Source: Selaginella tamariscina (taxonomy: Eukaryota; Streptophyta; Lycopodiopsida; Selaginellales; Selaginellaceae). From it: DNA of 64,000 nt. The number at the start of each line of letters is the position of its first letter. The stretch's first letter is position 1. Under the pieces are notes generated by a model. The model was not told where the DNA came from and made no database searches. It saw only the letters and a list, made by a program, of their open reading frames with translations. Shown here in pieces: positions 1-10,190 of the stretch. The stretch covers positions 347,338 through 411,337 of the forward strand of contig PUQB01000181.1 in the NCBI GenBank assembly GCA_003024785.1. The letters are read 5' to 3'. The position numbers and the translations under genes are program-made.

Positions 1-23
1 GCAGTCCTACTGACCGCAGAGAA

Positions 24-38
24 CTTGCTCCGATACCA
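24..38 (-). other. Primer-binding site of an LTR retrotransposon (initiator-Met type)
   Basis: On the minus strand, two bases after the LTR end at 41, the sequence reads TGGTATCGGAGCAAG. The first twelve bases match the usual plant initiator-Met primer site (TGGTATCAGAGC) except at one position. Its place directly after an LTR ending in TGACA indicates that the LTR at 41-976 is the 5' LTR of an element whose internal part lies left of the window. Confidence 0.65.
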
Positions 39-40
39 AT

Positions 41-976
41 TGTCAGAGTTTTTACCTGGTGCCACAAAGGCGGCTTGCCAGGTGCCAACCCTGGAATCCC
101 CTCTCTGGAAACCCCACGGAATCTGGTAAAATAACCCGTATTAGGAACCCAACCCCTAACTGACTAAGCCACGAACGAGACTCACCTTGTGAATCAGGAT
201 ACACGGACTAGCCGAGCTTTAGGTGTCGTTCCTAGCTTGGCGTGGTTGAGGCGGCCGGAGCAAGGCCTCAACCACTAGTTCTGCGGAACGTGAACTCGGG
301 CAATACCTTTGAGCTTGCGAGCAGGTTTTCGGACCAAGGAATCTGGCTAACTCCTTGGAAGTGACGTGCCCTTGTCTCAAAGGCAAGATCCTGCCAACGA
401 TAAGGATAGTCTAACCCTAGGGTGGGTTGTACCCCTGTCGTGTGGAAGTTTGGGCGGCACAACAGAGGGTTGCACCTTGACGACACAAGCTTAGCTTGCA
501 CCGGTAGGAGGTTAACGAGCTCTCTTTTGAACCCAGGAAGCCTCACTACATATACTCTACCTTATTTATGTGACGGACCCCCCCCCCCCGTTTACCTAAA
601 TGAGTAAGTGGGCTGGCACGGAAATGCCAGCCCTTAGAGAAAATGGTTGTCCTAACCTAACCCCTAGGGGGGGTATTAGGGTGGGGTTAGGGCAACCCTA
701 GGGTTAGGTCAACCCTAGGTGTCCCTAACCCTTATTTTGACAAGCTATACTTTATAACCTAGAACGTCAAACCGGGGGAGAGTTTCTAGAAGGTAAGTTC
801 TAGCTTCACCTAGAGTTTCCTGCAAATACCTAATGACACCCGGCCGGACCATCACCAGATACCCAAGTGCACTAAGTGGGCCTGTTTCCTACTACATCTA
901 GGGTTCGTCACACAACTCGGTAGGTAACAACAGTCAAACCCCAAAGTAAAGGGTTGAGTCATAGTAAAATATAACA
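41..976 (-). mobile_element. 5' LTR of an LTR retrotransposon, body outside the window
   Basis: Read on the minus strand, this block starts TGTTATA and ends CTCTGACA, so it has TG...CA ends, and a primer site follows it. It is homologous to the nested 1.8-kb LTR at 15,039-16,850 (shared stretches around 240-300, 455-560, 590-640 and 840-960), but is about half as long because it lacks the counterpart of roughly 15,090-15,950. It carries a poly-C run and many CCCTAA/CCCTAGGG words that resemble plant telomere repeats. No coding capacity is seen. It is a fossil LTR. The family is probably Ty3/gypsy or Ty1/copia, which cannot be decided because the pol region is off the window. Confidence 0.7.
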
Positions 977-1144
977 TTAAATTGGGTGCGCTATTGTTTA
1001 TAGGAAAGCACGGCGCCTTCAGTGCTGTATACAATATTATAAACAAATTTAAATATATTTATAAAGATTCACTCTCTTACATTCTCTCTTAAATTTTAGA
1101 ATTTAGGGATTTAGGAATGCATTAGGATTACAATATATTCTGTT
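977..1144. other. AT-rich spacer
   Basis: Short low-complexity AT-rich stretch between the LTR and the palindrome array. I see no gene or clear signal. Confidence 0.6.
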
Positions 1145-1862
1145 AGGGATTTATCCCGTTTAAATATACTTCTAACTTAATATTCTCGGTTAGCGGGGGC
1201 GGCGGGATTAATCCGGCCATTTTTTTTCACCACTTCGAAGAGGTGGCAGGATTAATCCCCACCATCTCTTTAATAGCTATGACAGAATTAGTCTGGGCAA
1301 TGCTTCTCCGCCTCTTAAGAAGAGCGGCGGGATTAATCCCGCCGATAACTCTCTCAATTGATAAAGAGATACTTGAATTTATTGAAAAGAGTTATCTACG
1401 GGATTAATCTCACCATCCATTTTAGGAGGCAGAGAAGGTGTGGCGGGATTAATCTCGCCATCACATTCCTGTTTTAAATATTTGTGGGCAGGATTCATCC
1501 CGAATTTCTTTAAATTATAATTTCAAAGAGAATTGTGGGCGGGATTAATCCCGCCGCTTATTCCCTGTCGTCAGAGTTGTGGGCGGGATTAATCCCGCTG
1601 CCTATTCTCCTTCGTTAGTGTTGTGGGCGGGATTAATCCCGCCCCTCTTCCTCGTCGAAGGGATTTGCGGCGGGATTAATCCCGCCGCCGATTCCCTCCC
1701 GCGAGGAAGAAGTGGCGGGATTAATCCCACCGATACTTCCTCGTCAGAGGGAGTCCACGGCGAGATTAATCCCGCCGCCTCTCTTAGACAAGGAAGAATC
1801 GGCGGATTAATCCCGCCCATCGTTCCTCGTCGGATGGAGTCGTGGGCGGGATTAATCCCGCC
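1145..1862. repeat. Regular array of an 18-bp palindrome, period about 44 bp
   Basis: About fifteen copies of GGCGGGATTAATCCCGCC, a perfect 18-bp palindrome, or close variants. The right half is very regular: copies start at 1538, 1582, 1626, 1669, 1714, 1759, 1801 and 1845, so the spacing is 42-45 bp. Older, more diverged copies begin near 1145, 1201, 1245, 1281, 1326, 1397, 1442 and 1487. The spacers of about 26 bp differ from each other, and several contain small hairpins of their own (for example CTTCCTC...GAGGAAG). The palindromes give open reading frames on both strands (GGINPA-type peptides), which I regard as a by-product. No match to a transposon end is evident. Confidence 0.85.
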
Positions 1863-2040
1863 CATCAATTGTATTAATAAAGCATGAGATATTATCTTTA
1901 TACATAATTATGTATTATTACACATGCATATTATTAAGCAACCGCAGTTATGATTTCTTAAAATATTGCATAAACAGATATCATAAATAACACAATTATT
2001 TATGTGCAGGACAATATGTATAATACTGAAGATATATGTC
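1863..2040. other. AT-rich lead-in to the transposase-like gene
   Basis: AT-rich sequence with no homology to the region before the second gene copy. A possible splice acceptor (TTATGTGCAG) near 2,000 could precede the first conserved block. Confidence 0.3.
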
Positions 2041-4961
2041 TTCTTCGGATAACGAGATAGTTGGCACTGGAACTGTGGAAGTTCGAGATGATAATGCATT
2101 ATGTCACAATATTGCCCAAGGATCTTGTGTGTACGTATGGGTGAACACCATTTTCAAGCATGTTGAGGTTCCGGAATGGAATTTGAGGAGGGTTCTCTTG
2201 TATTGTGGAATTTGAATGAAGTCAAGGCTGACATAGAATACAGAGTCACAAACAAACAGTAGCATGAGTTTTTTAGATGATGGCTTGCTTGCTATGATGG
2301 ATGAGGTGATTCTCTTTCTTCATGAGATTGAGGTTGGGAGAGGCATCATCACAGCTATAAATCCAATGGAAGCAGTGTCAGAAGAGAAACTAAGGTCCGA
2401 CTTCGTGGTGTAGTTGTGACAGAGGTTTCACCTAATGGCACTTTGCATCCTGGATCCCTCGTGAGGTGGCGAATATCTGAATTAAGACGGGAAGATGGTT
2501 CAACATATTCTGGGTTGAATTTCAATAACAACCTGGAAGAACAACTCATATTTGAAGAGGTTCTTTGCATTGGTCCTATTGTAAGAAAAAGGCGATTCAT
2601 GGGTTGTAGATCTTTCCCTGCAAGTTTCAGCAAGAGGGTCAAGATCGATCCTACATCTTCCGAAAGTGTTATGAGCATTTCCACGATTGATTGCTACAAG
2701 AAGAAGTGTTGTCAGATGGCAGACCGGAATGAAATTACCCAATGTAGACATGTCTTTCGTACGCTCACCCAAAAGCAAAGGCATGAGTTTGTATATGCAG
2801 CACTAACTGGGTGTATTGATGAAATGACCTCAGACACAGGTTATCAGAGTACATCCATGGTATTTAATAAGGTGGCCATCTGCTTCAAAGCTTGGTACAG
2901 TATATACGGGATCCCAAAGACCACGTTCTACCGTCGGAGGGATGAGTGGCTAGATGGAGCGCGAACCTCAGTACATGGGAACACTCGCTTGGTCAAAACC
3001 CGCTCTCACATTATGGCAGCCATAGAGATACTCAAGGCTTTTGTGAAAGCAAATGCAGACAGGATGCCTCACAAATGCCGAACCACAAATGCAGGGATCA
3101 GGGAAAATCTCAAGGTTTTCCTTCAATCTACACTCAATTGAAGCTGTGTGAACATGTGAACAAGTGCCTCAGTTTGATGGGGCTCCAAATAATCTGCATT
3201 GGTACCTTCAACAACATATGGAATACTCATTTTAAGGATGTGAAGATTGCAAAACACTCTAGCTTTTCCAAGTGTGACACTTGTAAATCATTGAAGGCTG
3301 CAGAGGCTTGTGCAAAAACCTTGGTGGAGATCACTACCATTCAAAAGAAGATGGAGGCCCACATGATTGCACAACAAACTTGCCGGTCTTGTACTATGCA
3401 CACCGCATGCTTTTTGTGTCACGCCCATCAGAGTACCTGTGCTTGATCCATGGCAAGATGGATCATTCAAAGACCAGCATTCCAAAGCTCGTTGCAACAC
3501 CAAAGTGCCTTGGAAATGTCATGAAACTTCCGATTTCATTGACATGTGTGCTAACACATGGACACGGTTGTGAGTCATATGGACACTTTTCACTTCCACA
3601 TTGGTCTAGTGACTCCAATTTCACTATTGGGTCGTTAGCCATGTGTTTCAGAAACCTTGAAGCCCACTCACAGACAAGTCCTATCAGTGATCTCAAAGTG
3701 AAGAAACAACACCTTCAACCTTTACATAATGCTCTCATGAACACGTCTGCACTTGAGGCTACTTGGGAATATGAGAGGCATTGTCAGCAGCCTGCACAAA
3801 AAACAGATGGCCTGTTGAGAGTTCTGGTTTAGTGGAGGGATCTAGCTCAAATAGTGTACATATGTCCTCAACATCAAATAAGCTTCCTCGTCATTTGCTT
3901 TTACAGATGGATAATTGTGCAAGCGAGAACAAAAATAGGTAAATCATTTTACTTAAGGGTTTCTCAAGCTCATACTTACTTTTATTATTTTCTAGATATG
4001 TGCTAGCATACTTGTCAATGCTTGTTGCCAAAGGTGTGTTTGAGACAATCATGCTCAGTTTCTTTGGTTGGTCACACTCATGAAGATATTGATGCGTTCT
4101 TCAGCAAGGTCTCCAACTCTACAAAAAGGACAAGTGCACTTACCTTACTGCATATGATGAATCTTTTTGAAAACTGCATCTCCAAAAAAAGTTGTGCTTT
4201 GCTTGTGACTGAGGTGCCAGACTTCAAAAAATTTCTCAAGGAGTATATAAAAGAGGGAGTGATTCTTTAGTTGGTCACCTTGTGCCGCTACAATTCTTAG
4301 ATGGTATACCTATTATGCAGTACAAGTTACGGCCATCAGAGCATGAGTGGTTACAAAAGAGGGGTTAATGCTCTTCAAAAGTGAGAGCATGAAAAGCACT
4401 TCTCCCAGAAGGACAACCAGACCCTATTCCATTGAGTGCCCAACTCAAGGAACAAGAGGTTATTATTGATGGCATCAAAAAATATGTGGCATGGGTTCAA
4501 AAATCGATGCCAAAGAATTCTGATAAGGCAACTGGTTACTCAGAACTATATAAGCATGTGGTCGACTATTGGGAGACTGTTGTTCGAGAGTTGGAAGGGC
4601 CTACTGTCACAAGTACAAATTGCAACACCTTTTTGGCCTAAAACAAGGTGGCGAGAGGAGATTGAAATGACATCACTAACACAGACGACATAGAAGCTGT
4701 AGTGATGTGGAAGTGCAAACCCCACACTTTGTTGGACAAAGGAACCAAAAACCTAAAGCATACTTTGATTGTTGCCAGGATCTTCAAAAACTAATGATGG
4801 TTCTCATTACTCCAGATGCGTCATATAATCAGCCTATTTGGATGGGTCAAATTATCGACACACCTGAAGTAATCACAAAAAATAGTATTGTTAAGGTTGC
4901 ATGGTTCAAACCACAAAAAAGGCGACACGAGAAGGAGAGCAAAGATATAATGGATGCCTAG
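2041..4961 (+). pseudogene. Transposase-like gene, copy A (resembles DUF7869-type proteins)
   Basis: First of two tandem copies; the other is at 5,604-8,460. Open pieces lie at 2,416-3,139, about 3,130-3,446, 3,308-3,832, 4,022-4,270, 4,432-4,641 and 4,707-4,961, in different frames, so the gene is decayed. Recognisable blocks in order are TFYRRRDEWLDGAR (about 2,923), a Cys pair in FSKCDTCKSLK (about 3,265), MDHSKTSIPK (about 3,459), QMDNCASENKNR (about 3,905) and VGHTHEDIDAFFSK (about 4,062). A 57-bp intron (3,939-3,995; GT...AG) joins NKNR to YVLAYL in frame. The spaced acidic residues in MDHSK, MDNC..EN and HEDID look like an RNase H-fold transposase core. From memory the blocks resemble proteins annotated DUF7869, which occur in several eukaryotic lineages. 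The mobile role is inference. The C-terminal piece has an IVKVAWFKPQKRRHEK motif that recalls chromatin or reader-type tails. Confidence 0.6.
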
Positions 4962-5019
4962 AGAAACATGGTCTCCCAATCAAAAAGACCCAGCATGTTT
5001 TATAAATGTTAAATCCATT

Positions 5020-5595
5020 CGATATGGTGGATGTCAAGAAGCATTGATAAAGTTACAATTAAAAAACTGCAAGGGAATGTATGTTTTCTGAAGCTTAAAC
5101 AATTACAAAATTATAAAATATTATATTTAATATTCATAATTATTATAAACTCTTTAATAATAGTACCAAACTGTTTACTTAACTATATAAATTTAAAAAA
5201 TGATATGGAAGATTGACTATATTATTATAGGATTTTATATATATATTATTACTACACAAATTTTAATTAATAATGTTATATTTAAATATTAATATTTTAA
5301 TAACAACATCAATATTTATATATGTACCTCTTATGCTCTTCCTTAATTGTTATATTAGGCAATATATTATATAATTTAATACCTTTTACTTTTATAATGT
5401 TATTAATTTTTGTTCAATGAATGCTATAATTTATTAAGGGTCGAATACAAAATAGAATATTCTAAATAATATTCTGTTTTCAAACATATATTCTAAAAAG
5501 AATATTCCTTTAATATTAGAAAATGCTAATTAAATAGCTAAATTGCTAATTATTAGGAAATGGCTATAGCCATGCCATTTTAGTTACAACATGCA
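5020..5595 (+). repeat. Tail of copy A, inverted repeat arm 1
   Basis: This AT-rich tail downstream of copy A recurs as the reverse complement at 8,686-9,250. Its outer end holds a 14-bp perfect palindrome ATGGCTATAGCCAT (about 5,563) followed by TTTTAGTTACAAC. The sharp end near 5,595, where copy B then starts, suggests this is the 3' terminus of the mobile unit that carries the transposase-like gene. Confidence 0.7.
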
Positions 5596-5603
5596 TGTAT
5601 GTT

Positions 5604-8460
5604 TTTCTTCGGAACAACGAGATAGTTGGCACTGGAACTGTGGAAGTTCGAGATGATAATGCATCATGTCATAATATTGCCCAAGGATCTTATGTGTACG
5701 TTTGGGTGAACGACATTTACAAGATTCCGGGAATGGAATTTGAGGAGGTTCTCTTGTATTGTGGAATTTGGATGAAGTCAAGGCTGGCACAGAATATGCA
5801 GAGTCACAAACAAATAGTAGCACGAGTTCACTAGATGATGACTTGTCTGCTGTGATGGATGAGGTGATTCTCTTTCTTCATGAGATTAAGGTTGGGAGAG
5901 GCATCATCACAGCTTTAAATCCAATGGAAGCAGTGTCAAAGAGAAACTAGGGGCTGACTTCGCGGGTGTAGCTGTGACAAGGTTTCACCTAATGGCACAT
6001 TGCATCCTGGATCCCTCGTGAGTGACAAACATCTGAATTAAGCGACAAGATGGTTCAACATATTCTAGATTGGATTTCAATAATAACAACTACCCATATT
6101 TGAAGAGGTTCCTTGCATTGGTCCTATTGTAAAAAAGGCGATTCATGGGTTGCAAATCTTCCCCTGCAAGTTTCAGCAAGAGGGTCAAGATGGATCCTAC
6201 ATCTTCCAAAAGTTTACGAGCATTACTACTGCAAGGAAGTGTTGTCAAATGGCAGACCGGAATGAAATTACCCAATGTAGACATGTCTTTTGTACTCACC
6301 CAAAAGCAAAGGCATGAGTTTGTATATTTTGCACTAACTGGGTTATTGATGGATGGCTTTAGACACAGGTTATCAGAGTACATCCATGGTATTTAATAAG
6401 GTGACCATCTGCTTCAAAGCTTGGTACAGTATATACGGGATCCCAAGACCACATTCTATCGTTGGAGGGGATGAGTGGCTAGATGGAGCGCGAACCTCAG
6501 TTCATGGGAACACTCGCTTGGTCAAAACCCGCTCTCACATTATGCAGCCATAGAGATACAAGGCTTTTGTGGAAGCAAATGCAGACATGATGCTCACAAT
6601 GCCAACCACAAATGTAGAGGTCAGGGAAAATCTCAAGGTTTTGCCTTCAATCTACACTCAATTGAAGATGTGTGAACATGTGAACAAGTGCCTCAGTTTG
6701 ATGGGGCTCCAAGTAATCTGCATTGGTACCTTCAACAACATATGAATACTCATTTTAAGGATGTGAAGATTGCAAACACTCTAGCTTTTCCAAGTGTGAC
6801 ACTTGTATACATTGAAGGCTGCAGAGGCTTGTGCAAAAACCTTGGTCGATATCACTATTCAAAGAAGATGGAGGCCCACTGATTGCACAACAAACTTGCC
6901 GGTCTCAATACTATGCACACCGCATGCTTTCGTGTCACGCCCATCAGAGTACCTGTGCTTGATCCATGACAGATGAATCATTCAAAGACCAGCATTCCAA
7001 AGCTCGTTGCAACACAAAGTGCCTTGGAAATGTCATAAAACTTTCGATTTCATTGACATGTGTGCTAACACATGGACACGGTTGTGAATCATATGGACAC
7101 TTTTCATTTTCACATTGGTTAGCAACTCCAATTTCACTATTGGGTCATTGCCATGTGTTTTAGAAACCTTGAAGCCCACTCACAACAAGTCCTATCATGA
7201 TTTCAAAGTGAAGAAACACACCTTCAACCTTTACATAATGCTCTCATAAACACATTTACACTTGAGGCTACTTGGGAATATGAAGCATTGTCAGTAGCCT
7301 GCAAAAACAGATGGCCCTGTTGAGAAGTTTGGTTTAGTGGAGGGATCTAGCTCAAATAGTGTACATATGTCCTCAACATCAATAGCTTCCTCATCATTTG
7401 CTTTTACAGATGGATAATTGTGTAGGCGAGAACAAAATAGGTAAATCATTTTACTTAAGGGTTTCTCAGCTCATACTTACTTTTATTTTAGATATGTGCT
7501 AGCATACTTGTCAATGCTTGTTGCCAAAGTGTGTTTGAGACAATCACGCTCAGTTTCTTTATGGTTTCACACTTATGAAGATTTGATGCTTCTTCAGCAA
7601 GGTCTCCAACTCTACAAAAAGGACAAGTGCACTTACCTTACCGCATATGATAATCTTTTTGAAAACTGCATCTCCCAAAAAAGTTGTGCTTTGCTTGTTT
7701 GATTAGGTGCCAGACTTCAAAAAATTTCTCAAGGAGTATATAAAAAGGGGAGTGATTCTTTAGTTGGTCACCTTGCCGTTACAATTTTTTTTTCCATATG
7801 AGATGGTATACCTATTATGCAATACAAGTTACGGCCATCAAAGCATGAGTGATTACTGAAAGAGGGCTTAATGCTCTTCAAAAGTGGAGAGGATGGAAAG
7901 CCACGTCTCCTAGAAGGACAACTAGACCCTATTCCATTGAGTGCCCAGCTCAAGGAACAAAGGTTATTATTGATGGCATCAAAAAATATGTGACATGGGT
8001 TCAAAATCGATACCAAAGAATTCTGATAAGGCAACTGGTTTACTCAGAACTATATAAGCATGTGGTTAACCATTGGGAGACTGTTGTTCGAGAGTTAGAA
8101 GGGCCTATTGTCACAAGTACAGAATTGCAACACCCTTTTTGGCCTAAAACAAAGTGGCGAGAGGAGATTGAATGACATCACTGAGCACAAACGACATGAA
8201 AGCCAGTAGTGATGTGGAAGTGCAAACCTCACACTTAGGAATTAAAAACCTAAAGCATACTTTGATTGATCAAAGATCTTAAAAAACTAATGATGGTTCT
8301 CATTACTTCAAATGTGTTATATAATCAGCCTATTTGGATGGGTCAAATTATTGACACACCTTAAGTAATCACAAAAAATAGTATGATTAAGGTTGAATGG
8401 TTTAAACCACAAAAAAGGCGACACGAGAAGGAGAGCGAAAGATATAGGATTGCTTAAAGA
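5604..8460 (+). pseudogene. Transposase-like gene, copy B (more decayed)
   Basis: Same orientation and order as copy A, starting at the shared block CTTCGGAACAACGAGATAG (2,049 in copy A). Most differences from copy A are short deletions, often one base, scattered along the whole length, so no long reading frame survives. The longest pieces are 5,595-5,834, 6,145-6,396 and 7,849-8,175. The motifs still recognisable are the HGNTRLVKTRSH block (about 6,500), the MDN..GEN region near 7,410, the same short intron near 7,440-7,492, and the THED-like block near 7,565. Being a tandem duplicate with a matching tail, it is probably a second insertion or a duplication of copy A. The deletion-heavy pattern could also reflect poor base-level assembly. 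Confidence 0.6.
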
Positions 8461-8685
8461 AACATGGTCTCCCAATCAAAAAGACCCAGCATGTTTTATA
8501 AATGTTAAATTCATTCGATATGGATGGATGTCAAAAGCATTGATAAAATCATGATTAACAAAACTGTAAAGCAATTATAAAATTATAAAATTATAAAATA
8601 TCGTATATTTAATATTCATAATTATTATAAACTCTTTAATAATAGTACCAAATGTTTACTTAACTATATAAATTTATAAACAATA

Positions 8686-9250
8686 AAGGATGCAAGTTGT
8701 AACTAAAATGGGCATGGCTATAGTCCCATTTTCCTATAATTAGCAATTTTAGCTATTTAATTAGCATTTTCTAATATTAAAGGAATATTCTTTAGAATAT
8801 ATGTTTGAAAGAGAATATTCTTTAGAATATTCTATTTTGTATTCTACCCTTTAATAAATTATAGCATTCATTAAACAAAAATTAATAACATTATAAAAGT
8901 AGAAGGTATTAAATTATATAATATTTGCCTAATATAACAATTAAGGAAGAGCATAAGAGGTACATTATATAAATATTGATGTTGTTATTAAAATATTAAT
9001 ATTTAAATATAACATTATTAATTAAAAATTTATAGTAGTAATAATATATATATAAATCCTATAATAATATAGTCAATCTTCCATATCATTTTTTAAATTT
9101 ATATAGTTAAGTATACAATTGGTACTATTATTAAAGAGTTTATAATAATTATGAATATTAAATATATGATATTTTATAATTTTGTAATTGCTTTAAGCTT
9201 CAGAAAACATACATTCCCTTGCAGTTTTGTTAATCGTGACTTTATCAGCG
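8686..9250 (-). repeat. Inverted tail, repeat arm 2
   Basis: Reverse complement of 5,020-5,595, ending where the copy A tail begins (TTCTTGACATCC near 9,250). It follows a shorter forward tail of copy B (about 8,465-8,685). This looks like the end of a third, inverted copy whose coding part is missing. Past 9,250 the sequence is unrelated. Confidence 0.7.
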
Positions 9251-9261
9251 CTTCTTGACAT

Positions 9262-9990
9262 CCAACACACATAAAACACACACGTACAGTTATGCAACTC
9301 ACATATAATGCATGTATATACCTGTGTGAGTTGGAGCACTCGTACATATGTTTTTATACTCATACGTCTATCGTTGACATGGCAGTCTTTTTGCCGTCGA
9401 TTAGCCTGCCATATGCAACAAATAACAACGTTTATACGTGTGTTAAAATTTTTCAAATTGATTAGAGTGTTAATTATTAGGAAGCTCATTTTATCAGTTT
9501 ATAAAAGCTTGTGAACGAATTTTATGTTTAGCAAACATTTAAAACCAACTAGAGACCTCCAAAACGACACTTATGTTTTTGAATGCTTTACATAAATTTA
9601 ATAAGATACTATTAATCAACTCAGACACTTGCAAACCATCCTCTTATTTTTTATTTTCTTTCTATTAAACTTTCATAAATTAGCGAGTCTTCAATTTGTA
9701 ATTTTCTGTTTTGCGTCTTATTTTGCTAGTATGAACATAACACACTCACTCGAGTGCACGTGTGTGTGTTTGTGAGATACTTACCCCATTTTATTTACAT
9801 AATGCGGACATATAAAATATAGCTGCATTTATTAAAAATGTATTTTGTGTAGAATAAATTTTAAATGAATTACCTAACCATTCTATTCTATTAAGTTAAA
9901 CTCTTTAATGTTATTTAAAAATTTAATAATTAATTACTGAATCTTTAGCAAAATATGTTTCTTTTAATAATTCTATTTTCTAATATTTGA
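9262..9990. repeat. Inverted repeat arm, left (pairs with about 11,290-12,075 and 35,000-35,735)
   Basis: Segments here are reverse complements of the right part of the non-coding stretch of unit I. Shared anchors are AGGCTAATCGA..GGCAGAAAGACT (11,930), CAACTCACACAAGTACATAC (about 12,024) and TGAGTGCGTGTGTTATATTC (about 11,475). The match continues to ACTGTACGTGTGTTTTATG (35,703) in unit II, which copy I lacks. This makes a large imperfect palindrome across the left edge of the segmental duplication. There is no coding content. Confidence 0.65.
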
Positions 9991-10105
9991 CATATTAATA
10001 TTATATTTTATATTTGTTTTTGAAAGAAGTTTCGTTTTAAGAAAAGAGACAAGTGATTATATTGAAGGTGGGGAGAATAACTAAATTATGAACATCGAAA
10101 ATACG

Positions 10106-10107
<2 letters not shown>

Positions 10108-10150
<43 letters not shown>
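10108..10150. repeat. (AT)n microsatellite
   Basis: Uninterrupted TA repeat just left of the start of duplication unit I (10,183). Confidence 0.95.
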
Positions 10151-10153
<3 letters not shown>

Positions 10154-10190
10154 CTTATGCAATAATTAAATACAAAACTGTAGCTTTATT

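Noticed and set aside
640-740. Interstitial telomere tract
   Set aside because: The words are scattered and irregular inside an LTR; there is no tandem TTTAGGG run.
1145-1862. CRISPR-like array (regular repeats with diverse spacers)
   Set aside because: The window is eukaryotic, the repeats are only 18 bp and fully palindromic, there are no cas genes, and the repeats decay steadily to one side.
1579-1887. Open reading frames on both strands with GGINPA/GLIPP repeats, like a repetitive peptide gene
   Set aside because: The frames exist because the palindrome has no stop in these phases on either strand. Spacers are not conserved at protein level.
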